64,000 nucleotides of DNA. It comes from Lewinellaceae bacterium (GTDB lineage Bacteria > Bacteroidota > Bacteroidia > Chitinophagales > Saprospiraceae). The stretch covers positions 124,001-188,000 of the forward strand of contig JADJWX010000002.1 in NCBI GenBank assembly GCA_016716135.1. The letters run 5' to 3'. A program made the position numbers and the translations under genes. The notes under the pieces were generated by a model, which made no database searches, was not told where the DNA came from, and saw only the letters and a program-made list of their open reading frames with translations. This document shows, piece by piece, positions 1 to 7,520 of this stretch. Each line of letters opens with the position of its first letter. Position 1 is the first letter of the stretch.

Positions 1-2
1 GG

Positions 3-1454
3 CTCCAACCCCGTGCCATGACCCGCGATCTCGACTGGGGCGTGGATGTGCCGCCCGAACTCCCCGGCGCCAAAGGCAAAAAACTATACGTCTGGCTCGA
101 CGCGCCCATCGGTTACATTTCGGCGACCAAACAATGGGCGCTCGACAACCACACCGATTGGGAGCCCTACTGGAAATCGGAAGACACCGCGCTGGTCCAT
201 TTTATCGGAAAAGACAACATCGTGTTCCACTGCCTGATTTTTCCGGCAATTTTGAAGGCGCATGGCGAGTTTGTGTTGCCGGTAAATGTGCCGGCCAACC
301 AGTTTATGAATCTGGAAGGCGATAAAATTTCCACTTCCCGGAACTGGGCCGTTTGGGTGCACGAATACCTCGAAGAACTGCCGGGCCGGGAGGATGAACT
401 GCGCTACAACATGATCAAAAACATGCCGGAGCAGCGCGACAGCGAGTTTACCTGGAAAGGTTTCCAGGAAACGACGAATACCGAACTGGTGGGCAACCTG
501 GCGGGTTTCCTGCACCGCGTGCAGGTGCTGGTGCATAAAAATTACACCGGGGTTGTGCCGGCATTTGACATCAACCGCGAGTTTAAAAGCGGCTGGGATG
601 CCGAAAAATGGGCCACGTTCGATACCGAAGTGCACCAGGTGCACCTGAAACTGGAAGAAATGGGTCGGGAAATCGAGCGCTTCAATTTTCGCGAAGCCCT
701 GCGCATCCTCATGGAAATTTCCAGCGCCGGCAACGCCCTGCTCCAGTTTAACGAACCCTGGAAACTGGTGAACGACGACCCGGAACTGGTCAAAGTGGTG
801 CTCAACCTGGGGCTCCAGTATGCCGCTGTGCTTTCGGTCGCCATGCAGCCATTTTTGCCCTTTGCATCCGCCCGGCTGCGCAGCATGCTCAACCTGGCGC
901 CCCTGGCCGAAGACCGGGCGTTGCTCGATATCCACAACGAACTGGCAGAGGGCAATCCCATCGTCCGGCCCAACCACGCGCTCAACACCGCCGAACACCT
1001 TTTCACCCGCATACCGGACGAGCTGATCGAAGCACAAATCCAAAAATTACAGGCAACTGCGGCTGCCGGCCCGGCAATTGCCAATGCCCAGGCGCCGGCG
1101 CCTGAAAAAACTGCAATGCCCTTGAAAGAGATGATTCAATACGACGATTTTGCCAAACTTGATATCCGTACCGGCACTATTCTGGAAGCCGCCAAGGTGG
1201 AAAAAGCCGACAAACTGCTTTGCCTTACCGTTGATCTGGGTTTTGAAAAACGTACGATCGTGTCGGGTATCGCACAGCATTTTTCGCCGGAGGCGATTAT
1301 TGGAAAACAAGTGCTCGTGCTGGCCAACCTCGCGCCCCGCAAAATGCGCGGAATAGAATCGGAAGGCATGATCCTCATGGCCGAAGATGCGGAAGGGAAG
1401 TTGGGTTTTGTGAGCCCGGAATCGGGCTGGCCGGCAGGGTCTTCTGTCAGTTAA
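3..1454 (+). CDS. metG: Methionyl-tRNA synthetase, C-terminal part (5' end outside window)
   Basis: Charges tRNA-Met with methionine in the cytoplasm. The reading frame is open to the window edge, so the catalytic N-terminus (HIGH motif, zinc knuckle) lies upstream. What is present is the second half of the Rossmann core with the KMSKS-equivalent loop, here KISTSRNWAVW as in many Bacteroidota enzymes, followed by the helical anticodon-binding domain. After an Ala/Pro linker comes a C-terminal EMAP-II/Trbp111-type tRNA-binding OB fold (from about MIQYDDFAKLDIRTG to the end), which promotes dimerisation and tRNA binding in long MetRS forms. It ends in TAA and converges with the minus-strand gene starting at 1608. 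Identification is firm; only the 5' end is missing. Confidence 0.97.
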   Translation, partial: LQPRAMTRDLDWGVDVPPELPGAKGKKLYVWLDAPIGYISATKQWALDNHTDWEPYWKSEDTALVHFIGKDNIVFHCLIFPAILKAHGEFVLPVNVPANQFMNLEGDKISTSRNWAVWVHEYLEELPGREDELRYNMIKNMPEQRDSEFTWKGFQETTNTELVGNLAGFLHRVQVLVHKNYTGVVPAFDINREFKSGWDAEKWATFDTEVHQVHLKLEEMGREIERFNFREALRILMEISSAGNALLQFNEPWKLVNDDPELVKVVLNLGLQYAAVLSVAMQPFLPFASARLRSMLNLAPLAEDRALLDIHNELAEGNPIVRPNHALNTAEHLFTRIPDELIEAQIQKLQATAAAGPAIANAQAPAPEKTAMPLKEMIQYDDFAKLDIRTGTILEAAKVEKADKLLCLTVDLGFEKRTIVSGIAQHFSPEAIIGKQVLVLANLAPRKMRGIESEGMILMAEDAEGKLGFVSPESGWPAGSSVS

Positions 1455-1607
1455 TTGCCGGTTTTCAGATACCTGATTTGCTTCCAAATTTTGAGGGGCC
1501 GCTTTCTCGCCCTACGCTTTGAGTCTGCCCATTACACACAAGTTGACGCACTAAAATTCAACGGATTTGCTTGTAATGGACAGGCTCAACGCCGCAGGAC
1601 AAGTACC

Positions 1608-2912
1608 CTACCTGCCGGCCTTATAAAAAACCAGGCCATTCGGCCGCTGCATATCGCCACCGTCGAGATAAACACCGATAGCACTGCCGGTGCTGGCATT
1701 CAGTTTTTGAATGATATTGCGATACCAGTCGCAGGCATACAAAAAACCGTCGGGACCGATGGCCACCCCTTCAAGGCGGGCAAAACCGGAAGCAAATTCG
1801 CGGTCAAAGAGCAGCCCTCCGGGTTCGTTCCGGAATTTTTTGATGGAGCCGGAATCCCAGTCCGCCACCAACAGGTCGCCTGCCGGGTTGAACCACAAAT
1901 TGGAAGGCCCCTTGAGCTGGTCCGGCGGAATAACGACGCCGAGATAGCGTCCGTCCGGGCTGAATTTGCGCACGTCTTTGGAAAAAAAACAGGCAACGTA
2001 GAGGTTGCCGCCGGCATCCCAGGCATGGCCGAGCGGGCCGGCTTGGGGGCCCGTGCAGTCGCGATCAAAAACGCCGGTTTTGGCGTTGAACCGCACCACG
2101 CTGCTTTGATCTTCGCCCCATTGGCTGACGTAGAGATAGCCGTCGGGGGCAAAACTGATCTTGGTCGGTTTTTTCAGTTCGTAACCGCTGGTAAAATTTT
2201 CCAAAAAAGTGCCGGTTGCCGGATCAAATTTCAGGATATGCGCTGCCTGTAGCGAGCTGACGTACAACATCCCATCGGGCCCGATGGCTACATCCTGCGT
2301 TTCATTGCCGATCTGTTCTTTGCCGAACTCGCCCAGGTAAGCCCCGGTGAAGGCGTTGAAGCGTTTGACGGTACCGGTGTTCCGGCTGCTGACGAACAGC
2401 TCGTAGCCGTGCAGGGTTTTGGGCAGTTGCGCCTGTTTTTCTGAAACTCGGTTGAACCAAATGACGAAGGGATTCCCGTCGCCGCCGCTAACGGTAACGC
2501 GCAGAATCTGGTCGTCCTGGAACCAATACTCGATCTTTTGCGGAAAATCGTGTTTCGGATTTTCAAAGGTCCAGGAATTGGTGGTAAAAAAGGTCATCGG
2601 GAAGTCGATGGTCGCGCTGTCATTCTGGCTGGGCACCGTAGCCTGGTAAACGATGCTGCCGTCGGGCTGGCGGAGAATGCGCAGATATTCGGTAATCTGC
2701 TTTTCGCCGTCGGCCTTTTGGCGGTACCCTTCGCCGAGCATTGCCGTTGGCCCGGCCATTTCCCATTTTTCGAAGCTGGCTTTTCCCTGGTTTTTCCAGA
2801 GGCCGGAAAGTTGCTGGAGACCATCCCAGGGGCCTTGTTGCGCCTGAAGTTGAAGTGCGAACCCTGCCGCCAATCCAAGTAGGAGCAGGCTTTTCAATGT
2901 AGTTTTCATCAT
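1608..2912 (-). CDS. Exported DUF6265-like plus NHL/SMP-30-type beta-propeller protein
   Basis: A 434-residue protein with a clear signal peptide (MMKTTLKSLLLLGLAAGFALQLQAQ), so it is exported. Residues about 27-155 resemble the DUF6265 lipocalin-like domain (LSGLWKN... FEKWE...). After it, from about residue 168, come repeated blocks of the type 'DVAIGPDGMLYVSS', 'ISFAPDGYLYVSQW', 'LWFNPAGDLLVADW' and 'VAIGPDGFLYACDW', which are NHL/SMP-30-like six-bladed propeller repeats. No catalytic residues were assigned. A second Met at codon 2 is an equally good start. The combination suggests ligand binding plus a propeller scaffold, but the function is unknown. It stands alone between metG (convergent) and a codirectional VOC-DinB gene. 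Confidence 0.8.
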   Translation of the reverse strand: MMKTTLKSLLLLGLAAGFALQLQAQQGPWDGLQQLSGLWKNQGKASFEKWEMAGPTAMLGEGYRQKADGEKQITEYLRILRQPDGSIVYQATVPSQNDSATIDFPMTFFTTNSWTFENPKHDFPQKIEYWFQDDQILRVTVSGGDGNPFVIWFNRVSEKQAQLPKTLHGYELFVSSRNTGTVKRFNAFTGAYLGEFGKEQIGNETQDVAIGPDGMLYVSSLQAAHILKFDPATGTFLENFTSGYELKKPTKISFAPDGYLYVSQWGEDQSSVVRFNAKTGVFDRDCTGPQAGPLGHAWDAGGNLYVACFFSKDVRKFSPDGRYLGVVIPPDQLKGPSNLWFNPAGDLLVADWDSGSIKKFRNEPGGLLFDREFASGFARLEGVAIGPDGFLYACDWYRNIIQKLNASTGSAIGVYLDGGDMQRPNGLVFYKAGR

Positions 2913-2982
2913 AGACTATGTTTTGCGCGGCAAAATTGACAGGATTAAAAGAAATGCCGTGTTATTGCCCTGCAAAATCCTG

Positions 2983-3912
2983 TTAATTCTGTCCAAACGA
3001 CCTCAAATGCCGGATGACCGCAATGTGGTGGTCATCGTGTTCCGCCACAAAATACATCAGGTCGATCATGCGCATGGGTTTTTGCAGGCGCGGATGCAGG
3101 GCAGCGGCAGTTTCCAGCACCGCGCTGTTTGTCGTGCAGCGCTCGACAAGTTTGTGCCGCTCGGCGGCAAATTCGGCGAGCAGTTTTTCCACCGGCACGG
3201 CATTGTGTCCGGCCTCGTGGGTTTTACGGTTGGTCAGGTCTGCCGGTCGCATGGTTTTTTCACCGTTTGTAATATCGTGGATGCGGCCATACCAGAGTGG
3301 CTCAAGGTCGAGCAGGTGTCCGATATTTTCCTGTGCCGACCATTGGTCGGCGGGCTGATGGACCAATTGAGCCGGTGAAAAACTTCGGCGCAGGTCGTAC
3401 AAGCGCAATGGTGTATCACGCAGGCGTTCGAGCAGTCCTTGCGGCGACACGCTGAGGTGTTCAAAATCAAAGGGGCGCTCAAACCACTTTCCGGGGTGCA
3501 GCACCGGCGCCGGTTTTTGTGCAACGGCACTGGAAACATCTTCATAAAAAAAGATAGCATTCCGGTTCGGGTCGTACAGGCCAAATTCATTGGTGCCCCA
3601 GGGGGTATTTTCCCGGAAAACATCTGGTGCTACCGATCCCCGCTCAACAAATTCCTGGAACAACGGCCCAATATTTTCCACCTGGATCCGGATCGCCGAG
3701 CCATTCATCCGGGCCATGTCATCCGGCCATTGGAATTGCAGGTGCAGGCAGAGTCCCTGCCGGGACAGACCGGCATAATCGATGCGGTTGAGCTTGTGGT
3801 CGGTATTGCTGAAAAATTCCTGAAAGCCCATTTTTTCGGTGTACCAGCGGATGTCGCGGGCTACATCGGTGGAAGGCAGTACGGGGTTCATGTGGCGAAA
3901 GGAAGTGTGCAT
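2983..3912 (-). CDS. VOC (glyoxalase-like) domain fused to DinB-family domain
   Basis: Residues 1 to about 130 form a vicinal-oxygen-chelate domain of the glyoxalase/bleomycin-resistance superfamily (MNPVLPSTDVARDIRWYTEKMGF... FGLYDPNRNAIFFYED). Residues about 150-309 form a DinB/YfiT-type four-helix metal-binding domain: the first ligand is in 'ENIGHLLDLE' and the His pair in 'AEHDDHHIAVIRHL'. VOC domains isomerise or sequester small molecules; DinB domains often carry thiol-dependent transferase activity. A fusion of the two suggests detoxification of an electrophile, but the substrate is unknown. There is no signal peptide, so it is cytoplasmic. The 3' end of the gene is close to position 2983 and its 5' end abuts the REP array at 3928. 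Confidence 0.85.
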   Translation of the reverse strand: MHTSFRHMNPVLPSTDVARDIRWYTEKMGFQEFFSNTDHKLNRIDYAGLSRQGLCLHLQFQWPDDMARMNGSAIRIQVENIGPLFQEFVERGSVAPDVFRENTPWGTNEFGLYDPNRNAIFFYEDVSSAVAQKPAPVLHPGKWFERPFDFEHLSVSPQGLLERLRDTPLRLYDLRRSFSPAQLVHQPADQWSAQENIGHLLDLEPLWYGRIHDITNGEKTMRPADLTNRKTHEAGHNAVPVEKLLAEFAAERHKLVERCTTNSAVLETAAALHPRLQKPMRMIDLMYFVAEHDDHHIAVIRHLRSFGQN

Positions 3913-3927
3913 ATTTTATATTTTTTC

Positions 3928-4533
3928 CCAGGGCTGAATCCCTGGGCTGAGAAGTTGCGGTGTGGCGCGGGATTTTTTTCGTGCTCAACTTAATGATGCA
4001 TTTTTCTTTTTCCCAGGGCTGAATCCCTGGGCTGAGAAGTTGCGGTGTGGCGCGGGATTTTTTTCGTGCTCAACTTAATGATGCATTTTCTTTTTCCCAG
4101 GGCTGAACCCCTGGGCTGAGAAGTTGCGGTGTGGCGCGGGATTTTTTTCGTGCTCAACTTAATGATGCATTTTCTTTTCCCAGGGCTGACGGGCGGCGGT
4201 TTTCGTGCTCAACTGGCTTTCTTTTCCGGCCCTGGGCTGGCGGGGGTTTTGCTCGGCTTTTGGGTGGGGGTGGTTTTCGTGCTCAACTTAATGATGCTTT
4301 TCTTTTCCCAGGGGGGGGGGGGTTTCGTGCTCCTTTTTCCCAGGGCTGAATCCCTGGGCTGAGAAGTTGCGGTGTGGCGCGGGATTTTTTTCGTGCTCAA
4401 CTTAATGATGCATTTTCTTTTTCCCAGGGCTGAATCCCTGGGCTGAGAAGTCGTTGCAGGGACTGGGATTGCCACTTGCCCAAATCAACGCTTTATCTTC
4501 CTTTTCTCAGCCCAGGGATTCATCCCTGGGAAA
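3928..4533. repeat. REP palindrome array, left arm of RAYT locus 1
   Basis: Tandem units of about 84 bp begin at 3928, 4012, 4096 and 4179. Each contains a palindrome of the form CCCAGGG - short spacer - CCCTGGG, then a constant tail with 'GAAGTTGCGGTGTGG' and 'GTGCTCAACTTAATGATGCA'. The stretch 4185-4335 is ragged, with a run of a dozen G residues near 4310, and looks like a collapsed or badly called repeat. The array ends at about 4448-4533 in a distinct terminal sequence (GTCGTTGCAGGGACTGGGATTG) followed by an inverted-orientation palindrome. The same terminal sequence closes the right arm at about 5686-5770. Confidence 0.9.
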
Positions 4534-4646
4534 TTGAAATTAAATTAAAATAAATCTGTTTGCCTTGAGCGCATTGAGCAAAATATAGAGTTGAATGTGC
4601 TTTTTTTGCTTCAAAAGCATGTAGTTCACCAATTTTCCCCAACCGC

Positions 4647-5105
4647 ATGGCGCATTCCAATGTCCGTCTCTGGATTCATGCAGTTTTTGCAATCAAGTAC
4701 CGGGAGGCTCAGATTTTACCTTCCATCGAACCGGAGGTACACCGCTTATTTTTTGATCAACTTGTAGCCACTGGTTGTTTTGTGGATTGCATGAACGGCA
4801 TTCCCGATCATATTCATTTGCTGTTTCGACTTAATCCGAAACGTTCTGTAGCTGAGGTCATCGGTGCAATCAAAGGAGGAACCTCCCATAGTATAAATCA
4901 AAGTGACTTGCTACCTACGAAGTTTGCCTGGCAAAACGGATATTCTGCTTTTTCGGTCAGCGAATCGAAAGTCCCAACGGTACGCCGTTATATCGAGCGC
5001 CAGAAAATTCACCATCTGGGTGAAAATTTTGCACAAGAACTTGCATGGCTGGAACGCTTGCATGGCATTCTCCCTGACGGCCCGCCCCCTGATTCCCAGG
5101 GCTGA
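4647..5105 (+). CDS. REP-associated tyrosine transposase (RAYT, Y1/IS200-like), locus 1
   Basis: A 152-residue single-domain Y1 transposase. The HUH metal site is 'DHIHLLF' (about residues 52-58) and the catalytic Tyr is in 'VRRYIERQKIHH' (about residue 116). Lengths of 130-180 residues fit IS200-like and RAYT proteins. It is flanked on both sides by arrays of the same CCCAGGG-type palindrome, the arrangement expected of a RAYT with its own REP sequences rather than of a plain IS200. No TnpB-type gene is nearby. The stop codon TGA falls inside the first palindrome of the right array, so the gene end and the repeat overlap. These enzymes nick and rejoin single-stranded DNA at hairpins; activity here is inferred. 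Confidence 0.88.
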   Translation: MAHSNVRLWIHAVFAIKYREAQILPSIEPEVHRLFFDQLVATGCFVDCMNGIPDHIHLLFRLNPKRSVAEVIGAIKGGTSHSINQSDLLPTKFAWQNGYSAFSVSESKVPTVRRYIERQKIHHLGENFAQELAWLERLHGILPDGPPPDSQG

Positions 5106-5770
5106 ATCCCTGGGCTAAGAAGTTGCGGTGTGGCGCGGGATTTTTTTCGTGCTCAAATTAATGATGCATTTTCTTTTCCCAGGGCTGAACCCCTGGGCTG
5201 AGAAGTTGCGGTGTGGCGCGTTTTTTTTCGTGCTCAAATTAATGATGCATTTTCTTTTTCCAGGGCTGAATCCCTGGGCTGAGAAGTTGCGGTGTGGAGC
5301 GTTTTTTTTGCGTGCTCAACTTAATGATGCATTTTCTTTTTCCCAGGGCTGAACCCCTGGGCTGAGAAGTTGCGGTGTGGCGCGGGATTTTTTCGTGCTC
5401 AACTTAATGATGCATTTTCTTTTTCCCAGGGCTGAATCCCTGGGCTGAGAAGTTGCGGTGTGGAGCGTTTTTTTTCGTGCTCAACTTAATGATGCATTTT
5501 CTTTTTCCCAGGGCTGAATCCCTGGGCTAAGAAGTTGCGGTGTGGAGCGTTTTTTTTTCGTGCTCAACTTAATGATGCATTTTCTTTTTCCCAGGGCTGA
5601 ATCCCTGGGCTAAGAAGTTGCGGTGTGGAGCGGGATTTTTTCGTGCTCAAATTAATGTTCCCAGGGCTGAATCCCTGGGCAAAGAAGTCGTTGCAGGGAC
5701 TGGGATTGCCACTTGTCCAAATCAACGCTTTATCTTCCTTTTCTCAGCCCAGGGATTCAGCCCTGGGAAA
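5095..5770. repeat. REP palindrome array, right arm of RAYT locus 1
   Basis: About eight units of the same roughly 84-bp repeat as at 3928-4533, starting inside the 3' end of the transposase gene (first palindrome at 5095, next at 5178). Units alternate between GAATCCCTGGG and GAACCCCTGGG and between 'GGCGCGGGA' and 'GGAGCG' tails, so copies are not identical. It closes at about 5686-5770 with the same terminal block as the left array, including the oppositely oriented CCCAGGG palindrome. No coding capacity is visible in it; short ORFs across the array follow the repeat period. Confidence 0.9.
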
Positions 5771-5937
5771 AAATGCTCGGGTTAACGCCTCTTGTTGCCC
5801 TTTCCCAAATAAAAAATTTGCACAAAAAAAATTTCGCCTCAACCCGGCATTTACTCCGCTCCTGCAACCTTTTGTCGAATGCCGGTATCTGGTCTACGTA
5901 GGCTTTCGTACTTTAACTTGCACTAAAAAATAAGTTT

Positions 5938-7341
5938 ATGAAAAAACAACTTCCCCACTTTTTATTGCTGCTGCTGGCGCTGGGCTGGCTGACGTCACTG
6001 GCCGCTCAGGACGCAATCAACGCTGAATTTAAATCGTCCACCATCGAACAACTCAGCCAACTGCTGAACGACCACTACGTTTTCCCGGAGGTGGCTGAAA
6101 AAACGGGCGCGCATTTGCGCCGGCAATTAAAAGCCGGCGCTTTCGACAAAATCAACGATGTCAAAGCCTTCGCCGACGCCCTCACCACTGAAGTTCAATC
6201 CGTCAACCACGACAAACACATGCGCGTACGCCCGGCCCCGGACGGGAAAGGCGATCCCGAGGGGCCGCCGGAAAAAATGCTGGAAAACCAGTTGCTCCGG
6301 CTCGCCCGGCAACAGACCGACATGGCCGGTTTCCGCGAAGCCAAACGGCTCGATGGCAATATCGGCTACCTCGACCTGCGCGGCTTTGCCGGTCGCCTGC
6401 GCGGCGCCCCGGTGGCCGACCGCTACATGGGACTGCTGGCAGGCAGCGACGCGATCATCATCGACCTGCGTAAAAACGGCGGCGGCGACCCCGCCATGGT
6501 GCAGTACCTGTGCAGCTATTTTTTTGAAGAAAAAACACACCTGAACAGCCTGTATTGGCGGGAAGGCGACCGTACCGAGGAATTCTGGACGCTGGATGCC
6601 GTAGGTGGAGAAAAAATGCCGGATGTGCCGCTTTTTGTTCTGACCAGCAATTTCACTTTTTCGGGCGCCGAAGAATTTTCCTATAACATGCAAACCCGCA
6701 AACGGGCTACCCTGGTGGGCGAAACCACCGGCGGCGGCGCCAACCCCGGCGGCATGTTCCCGGTGAATGCCGACCTGGCTGTTTTTATCCCCACCGGCCG
6801 CGCCATCAACCCGGTAACCCAAACCAACTGGGAAGGCAAGGGTGTTGTACCGGATGTGAAAACCACAGCCGAAGAAGCGCTGAACAAAGCCATCGAATTG
6901 GCTGCCGATGCCGCTGCAAAATACCGCGCAGCCATGGCGCAGGCGCGCAAAAACCTGATTGGCGATCTGATGGAACAGCTCAGCAAGGTTAAACCCGGCG
7001 TTTCCGAAGAGCCACTTTTCGAACAATTGAAAAACTGCTGCGCAACCGGACTTCTCGACGAAATGGGCATCAACGGGATGGGCTACGCCTACCTGATGGA
7101 ATTTAAAAAACCGGAAACCGCAGAGGCCATTTTCAAATGCAACACCCGGCTGTTCCCCGAATCGGCCAATGTGTACGACAGCTATGCCGAAACGCTGTTG
7201 GCCAATGGTAAAAAAGCCGAAGCCGTTGCCAATTACAAAAAAGCAGTATCGGTGGCCGAAGCCAATGGCGACCCCAACACGGATATGTTCCGGGCCAACC
7301 TGAAGGCTGCAGAAGATAAAGCTGCGATTAAGCGGCCGTAG
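5938..7341 (+). CDS. Exported S41-family peptidase (tail-specific/IRBP-like)
   Basis: A 467-residue protein with a signal peptide (MKKQLPHFLLLLLALGWLTSLAAQ). After an N-terminal helical segment, 'IGYLDLRGF' and 'IIIDLRKNGGGDP' (about 172-184) mark the S41 fold. The nucleophile is Ser242 in 'NFTFSGAEEF', and 'GETTGGGANPGGMF' forms the following active-site loop. There is no PDZ domain, as in the IRBP-like branch. The last 130 residues are helical with TPR-like spacing ('AEAIFKCNTRLFPESANVYDSYAETLLANGKKAEAV'), a common extension in Bacteroidota homologues. Its role is probably envelope protein or peptide turnover. It lies just after RAYT locus 1 with its own upstream region. Confidence 0.92.
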   Translation: MKKQLPHFLLLLLALGWLTSLAAQDAINAEFKSSTIEQLSQLLNDHYVFPEVAEKTGAHLRRQLKAGAFDKINDVKAFADALTTEVQSVNHDKHMRVRPAPDGKGDPEGPPEKMLENQLLRLARQQTDMAGFREAKRLDGNIGYLDLRGFAGRLRGAPVADRYMGLLAGSDAIIIDLRKNGGGDPAMVQYLCSYFFEEKTHLNSLYWREGDRTEEFWTLDAVGGEKMPDVPLFVLTSNFTFSGAEEFSYNMQTRKRATLVGETTGGGANPGGMFPVNADLAVFIPTGRAINPVTQTNWEGKGVVPDVKTTAEEALNKAIELAADAAAKYRAAMAQARKNLIGDLMEQLSKVKPGVSEEPLFEQLKNCCATGLLDEMGINGMGYAYLMEFKKPETAEAIFKCNTRLFPESANVYDSYAETLLANGKKAEAVANYKKAVSVAEANGDPNTDMFRANLKAAEDKAAIKRP

Positions 7342-7345
7342 TTTC

Positions 7346-7496
7346 GATTGCGGAATGCGGATTACGGAATGCGGAATGGTTCACCATTTTGTTGAAGGCA
7401 GAAAACCGGCACAACAGCGATATTTTAAGCAGTGCAATACTACCTTATCCCAAAATGGTGAACCACTCCGTAATCCGTATTCCGTAATCCGCAATC
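7346..7496. repeat. Long imperfect inverted repeat (foldback, MITE-like)
   Basis: Two 46-bp arms, 7346-7391 and 7451-7496, are imperfect reverse complements around a 59-bp spacer. The left arm begins GATTGCGGAATGCGG and ends TTCACCATTTTG; the right arm begins CAAAATGGTGAACCA and ends CCGCAATC. The arms contain short internal repeats of the ATTCCG/TAATCCG type. It fills the space between the S41 peptidase and the FtsX permease. It could fold as RNA and stop transcription, but there is no T-tract, and it resembles a foldback or MITE-like repeat more. Confidence 0.85.
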
Positions 7497-7520
7497 AATA
7501 ACCACTACAAACTAAAATTT

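Noticed and set aside
1455..2252. 265-codon plus-strand ORF antisense to the NHL-propeller gene
   Set aside because: No recognisable domain, follows the codon pattern of the opposite-strand gene, which has a signal peptide and clear propeller repeats.
4647..5105. IS200/IS605 element with TnpB and guide RNA
   Set aside because: No TnpB-like gene adjoins either Y1 transposase (4647 or 50331), and palindrome arrays rather than single left/right ends flank them.
4129..5352. Short ORFs of about 74-88 codons in the REP arrays
   Set aside because: They repeat with the 84-bp unit and contain collapsed G-runs; they are repeat translations, not genes.
3928..5770. CRISPR array
   Set aside because: Units are tandem and nearly identical along their whole length with internal palindromes; no variable spacers and no cas genes.
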